Shown one piece after another: positions 60,721-64,000 of a stretch of 64,000 bases of DNA. Location: the NCBI GenBank assembly GCA_018433765.1, contig JAHDQO010000017.1, positions 49,745-113,744 of the forward strand, in the 5' to 3' direction. Each line of letters starts with the position of its first letter. Positions within the stretch are counted from its first letter, which is position 1. The translations under genes were made by a program, and so were the position numbers. The DNA is from Tissierellales bacterium (GTDB lineage: Bacteria; Bacillota; Clostridia; Tissierellales; Sedimentibacteraceae). Under the pieces are notes generated by a model. It was not told where the DNA came from. It made no database searches and saw nothing but the letters and a program-made list of their open reading frames with translations.

Positions 60721-62571
60721 TTGAGTATATATCAAGAGCAGGAATATAACAAAAGATTTGATTTAAAGCTTTGGAAAAAATTATTTCAGTATGTAAAACC
60801 ACATTTAAAATTAATATATATACTAGGTGTAGTTTCAATATGCGTTGCAAGCATTGATGTTATATTACCATATATGAACAAATATTCTATAGATAATTTT
60901 GTTATGAAAGGTAATGTTGATGGACTTATAAAATTTAGCATAGTATATGGAATATTGATAGTTATACAGGTTATAAATGTATGGTTATTTATATCTGTAG
61001 CTGGTAAAGTAGAGACTAAACTAACGTATGATATACGTAAAGCAGGTTATCAGAGATTACAGGAACTATCTTTTTCATATTATGATCATACTCCTATTGG
61101 ATGGATGATGGCTAGAATGACATCAGATACAAGAAGATTAGGAGAAGTTATTTCATGGGGATTAATAGATTTAGTATGGGGAATTACTATGATGATAGGT
61201 ATAGCTGTAGTAATGTTTGTGTTAAATTGGAAATTAGCTCTTATTACTTTGTCTATAATACCTGTGCTAGTATTGATAAGCTCACATTTTCAGAAAAAAA
61301 TACTAAAAGCATATAGAAAAGTTAGAAAAACTAATTCACGAATAACAGGAGCTTTTAATGAAGGAATAAGTGGAGCTAAGACTACAAAAACGCTGGTAAG
61401 AGAAAAACAAAACCTAAACGAATTTAAAGAACTAACTAATAAAATGGAAAATTCCAGCGTTAGAGCAGCTATTTTTTCAGCTTTATTTTTACCTATTGTT
61501 TTAACGTTAAGCAGTATTGGAACAGGATTAGCATTGTGGTTTGGAGGTAATAGAGTATTATTAGAAACAATAAGTTATGGTACATTAGTATTATTTTTGT
61601 CTTACACATCACAATTTTTTGAACCTGTTAGAGAAATGGCTCGTGTTTTGGCTGAACTTCAAGCTGCTCAGGCATCGGCTGAACGTATAATGTCTATGAT
61701 ACAAACAGAACCTGAAATTTATGATAGTAAAGACGTAATTGAAAAATATGGAGATGTTTTTAATCCTAGAAAAGAAAATTGGCCTAAACTTGAAGGTAAT
61801 GTAGTATTTAATAATGTTTCTTTTTCTTACAAAGATGGAGAAAAAGTATTAGAAGACTTTAATTTAGATATAAAAACAGGTGAAACTGTTGCTTTAGTTG
61901 GAGAAACAGGGTCCGGAAAAAGTACTGTTGTAAATTTAATCTGTAGATTTTATGAGCCTACAAAAGGAAAAATACTAATTGATGGAGTTGATTATAAGGA
62001 AAGATCCTTAGGATGGCTGCATTCTAACTTAGGGTATGTACTTCAAAGTCCTCATTTATTTAGTGGAACTATAAAAGATAACATTCGTTATGGAAATTTA
62101 AAGGCTAGCGAAGTGGATATCATTAGAGCCGCTAAATTAGTGAATGCTAATGAATTTATTATGAACCTAGATAATGGTTATGATAGTGAAGTAGGAGAAG
62201 GAGGAAGCAAATTATCAACTGGAGAGAAGCAGTTAATATCATTTGCTAGAGCTATAGTATCTAATCCATCAATAATTGTTTTAGATGAAGCTACTTCATC
62301 AATAGATACAGAAACTGAAAAAATGATTCAAAATGCTATTGAGAATGTTTTAAAAGGAAGAACAAGTTTCATAATAGCACATAGATTATCTACTATCGTT
62401 AATGCTGACCGTATTTTAGTAATGAAAAAAGGAAAAATTATTGAGCATGGTAATCATAAACAATTACTAAAGAAAAAAGGATACTATTACAGATTATATA
62501 CCAATCAATTTAAAGAAGAAAAAGAAGCACAAGTTTTAAAAATGCAAAATGCAAGTAAATTTAAAATATAA
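60721..62571 (+). CDS. Heterodimeric ABC exporter subunit with canonical Walker B
   Basis: This 616-residue half-transporter is the partner of the preceding gene. Six membrane helices are followed by an ATPase domain with GETGSGKST, Q-loop QSPHLF, an altered signature LSTGEKQL (Thr for the first Gly of LSGGQ), Walker B IIVLDEATSSID with the catalytic Glu, and IAHRLST. The altered signature faces the degenerate Walker B of its partner in a heterodimer, so the two defects fall in the same site, as in BmrCD/TM287-288. The start is TTG 60721 with AGAAAGGA upstream. It is followed by a strong terminator. Confidence 0.93.
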   Translation: MSIYQEQEYNKRFDLKLWKKLFQYVKPHLKLIYILGVVSICVASIDVILPYMNKYSIDNFVMKGNVDGLIKFSIVYGILIVIQVINVWLFISVAGKVETKLTYDIRKAGYQRLQELSFSYYDHTPIGWMMARMTSDTRRLGEVISWGLIDLVWGITMMIGIAVVMFVLNWKLALITLSIIPVLVLISSHFQKKILKAYRKVRKTNSRITGAFNEGISGAKTTKTLVREKQNLNEFKELTNKMENSSVRAAIFSALFLPIVLTLSSIGTGLALWFGGNRVLLETISYGTLVLFLSYTSQFFEPVREMARVLAELQAAQASAERIMSMIQTEPEIYDSKDVIEKYGDVFNPRKENWPKLEGNVVFNNVSFSYKDGEKVLEDFNLDIKTGETVALVGETGSGKSTVVNLICRFYEPTKGKILIDGVDYKERSLGWLHSNLGYVLQSPHLFSGTIKDNIRYGNLKASEVDIIRAAKLVNANEFIMNLDNGYDSEVGEGGSKLSTGEKQLISFARAIVSNPSIIVLDEATSSIDTETEKMIQNAIENVLKGRTSFIIAHRLSTIVNADRILVMKKGKIIEHGNHKQLLKKKGYYYRLYTNQFKEEKEAQVLKMQNASKFKI

Positions 62572-62601
62572 AATTCAAATTTAAAAAATAAAAAATAAAA
62601 A

Positions 62602-62639
62602 AAAGAATGGTAAGTTTATACAACTTACCATTCTTTTTT
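62602..62639. terminator. Terminator of the ABC exporter operon
   Basis: AAAGAATGGTAAGTT and AACTTACCATTCTTT form a 15-bp stem with an 8-nt loop region followed by TTTT. It separates convergent genes. Confidence 0.9.
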
Positions 62640-62654
62640 ATTTTAAATATTAAT

Positions 62655-62688
62655 GCTTTACGTAAGTAAAGCTACCATGTTACTAGTT
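62655..62688. repeat. Member of the dispersed hairpin family, reverse orientation
   Basis: GCTTTAC-GTAA-GTAAAGC (62655-62672) is followed by CCATGTTACTAGTT. On the minus strand this reads AACTAGTAACATGG then the hairpin, the same order as at 40231. Confidence 0.6.
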
Positions 62689-62715
62689 TTTCGTTATTAA
62701 TTACTCGTTCTAATT

Positions 62716-64000
62716 TTATGCCAGATTACGTCTAGCTGTTGTGAGCATTAGTTTTATTCTGTTAATTTGATTAACTTCACTTGCTCCGGGGTCATAATCA
62801 ATGGGAGCGATATTTGAAAGAGGATAAGAATTTTTTAATTCTTTTATCATACCTTTTCCAGTTATATGATTAGGAAGACATGCAAATGGCTGTAAACAGA
62901 CTATGTTGTTAACTCCGCTCTCAATGAGTTCAACCATCTCAGCTGTTAAAAACCAACCTTCACCTGTTTGATTGCAAAGGGATAGGTGTTTTTCGGCTCC
63001 AGCAGCTAGCTCTCTAATAGATTTAGATCTTTCAAAGCGTTTACTTTTCTCGAAAGCTTTGTTAGCTACTCCTTTGTATGCTTCTAATATCTTTATGGCT
63101 ATATTATTTATATATTTGTTTTTATACGTACCTTGGATTAGTTCATTATATTTTATTACGCCATTGTATGATGAATAAAGGAAGAAATCTAATAAATCAG
63201 GCACAACTGCTTCTGCACCTTCTTCTTCCAATAATCCAACTATATCATTGTTAGCAGTAGGGTGAAACTTGACTAATATTTCTCCTACAACTCCAACTCT
63301 AGGTTTCTTTAAATTTTCATTTATTTCTAAATTATCAAAATCGTGAACTATTCCATTAACAGTTTCTTTAAAACGTTTAAATCCGCCTGATTCTATTGAT
63401 TCATGACATTTCTTAACCCAATGATTATATAATTTATCAGCTGACCCTTTTACTTTTTCATAAGGGCGTGTTTTATAAAGTACTTTCATAAAAATATCAC
63501 CATATATAACACTCATTATAAGATTATGCATTAAGCTAGCAGTAATATTAAATCCTGGATGTTTGTCTAGTCCAACTGTATTAAATGATATAACTGGTAT
63601 GTTTGTTAGTCCTGAATCTGCTAATGCTTTTCTTATAAATGCTATATAGTTAGTTGCTCTGCATCCACCACCAGTTTGAGATATTAATAAAGTTGTATTA
63701 TCAAGGTCATATTTGCCTGACTTCAATGCATTAATCATCTGCCCTGTTACAATAATTGTAGGATAGCATGCATCGTTGTTAACTACTCTCAGTCCTTCAT
63801 CAATTGCTTTTTTATCAACTGAAGGAAGCACCTCAAGATTGTAACCAGCTTTCCTTCCTGCAGTTTCAAAAAACTGAAAATGTATAGGAGACATCTGCGG
63901 AGCTAAAAGAGTATGTTTCTTCTTCATCTCTTTAGTAAATATAATACGTTTAGGTATATCTTTAACTTTTCTAGGAACAAATCCTTTCTTATCACGTTCA
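62716..64000 (-). CDS. Acyl-CoA dehydratase activase-related protein, C-terminal part (runs off the edge)
   Basis: The visible 428 residues match the C-terminal section of the very large (about 1400 residue) clostridial 2-hydroxyacyl-CoA dehydratase activase-related proteins. [62 protein letters not shown] and [20 protein letters not shown] all fit, and the Cys residues could bind a 4Fe-4S cluster. An ATG at 63927 is probably internal. The frame stays open to the edge, and upstream residues [19 protein letters not shown] read naturally into it. The N-terminal ATPase (BcrAD/BadFG-type) would lie outside the window. Its physiological substrate is unknown. Confidence 0.85.
   Translation of the reverse strand, partial: ERDKKGFVPRKVKDIPKRIIFTKEMKKKHTLLAPQMSPIHFQFFETAGRKAGYNLEVLPSVDKKAIDEGLRVVNNDACYPTIIVTGQMINALKSGKYDLDNTTLLISQTGGGCRATNYIAFIRKALADSGLTNIPVISFNTVGLDKHPGFNITASLMHNLIMSVIYGDIFMKVLYKTRPYEKVKGSADKLYNHWVKKCHESIESGGFKRFKETVNGIVHDFDNLEINENLKKPRVGVVGEILVKFHPTANNDIVGLLEEEGAEAVVPDLLDFFLYSSYNGVIKYNELIQGTYKNKYINNIAIKILEAYKGVANKAFEKSKRFERSKSIRELAAGAEKHLSLCNQTGEGWFLTAEMVELIESGVNNIVCLQPFACLPNHITGKGMIKELKNSYPLSNIAPIDYDPGASEVNQINRIKLMLTTARRNLA

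Overview
The window is very AT-rich, densely coded and strongly SD-driven (AGGAGG-type ribosome binding sites). It looks like a chromosomal segment of an anaerobic, spore-forming Firmicute of class Clostridia. Evidence for this: [FeFe]-hydrogenase-like proteins, a 2-hydroxyacyl-CoA dehydratase activase-type protein, SPOCS/DUF3794 and CotH-type proteins, FeoAB, a Ku/LigD repair set, sigma-54 regulators with amino/organic acid operons, and a cobalamin riboswitch. The genus cannot be named from the sequence alone. No rRNA, tRNA, CRISPR array, prophage or intact transposase was seen.

Layout. 1-2703: tail of an unknown gene, an alpha/beta hydrolase, a class I isoprenoid-synthase-fold protein and a relic of a histidine kinase. 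2965-11369: a PrpR-type sigma-54 activator followed by a canonical -24/-12 promoter and a six-gene operon (PrpF-family isomerase, MatC-like carrier, two-subunit aconitase-family hydratase, family III CoA-transferase, HMG-CoA-lyase-family enzyme). I read this as a complete uptake and cleavage pathway for an unsaturated branched dicarboxylic acid. 11470-18305 (minus): an envelope/exopolysaccharide cluster (GH16, GT2 synthase, VTC-type polyphosphate polymerase, DUF4956, CotH kinase, polysaccharide deacetylase). 18570-22487 (minus): a PadR regulator and a redox cassette of GltD-like flavoprotein, geranylgeranyl-reductase-like flavoprotein and PCP-reductase-domain mini-protein. 22995-25157: a secreted metalloprotease. 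25634-29391: an iron-type ABC importer behind a sigma-A promoter and a Fur-like box.

29425-36857: small transporters and stress genes (DUF606, ClC, SRAP, MsrA), a cobalamin riboswitch with terminator controlling a lipoprotein cobaltochelatase (CbiK), an HD hydrolase and an unusual cis-prenyltransferase. 36985-40225: a 45-codon peptide gene and the NHEJ set Ku / ligase / polymerase, with a repeat element wedged between ligase and polymerase. 40391-45090: a DUF4397 protein, a DtxR-type regulator divergent from feoAB, and a CAP-domain lipoprotein. 45416-50024: a four-gene operon that couples two [FeFe]-hydrogenase-like proteins (one with PAS) to a PP2C phosphatase, probably an H2/redox signalling module. 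50349-51789: convergent SPOCS-type proteins. 51909-57134: a second sigma-54 activator divergent from a sigma-54-driven glutamine synthetase and class V aminotransferase. 57207-58043: an Mrp-type ATPase. 58268-62571: a heterodimeric ABC exporter preceded by a 32-residue leader peptide and two terminators that can alternatively pair with the leader, an attenuator. 62716-64000: C-terminal part of a large acyl-CoA dehydratase activase-related protein running off the right edge.

Intergenic regions carry a dispersed family of short palindromic elements (hairpin CTTTAC-N4-GTAAAG with flanking AACTAGTAAC or AACGAGAAAC words), a separate element between 30-bp direct repeats near 35.2-35.4 kb, and TTAGAC-ended mini-elements. 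All functional statements come from reading motifs and context; no database search was run.
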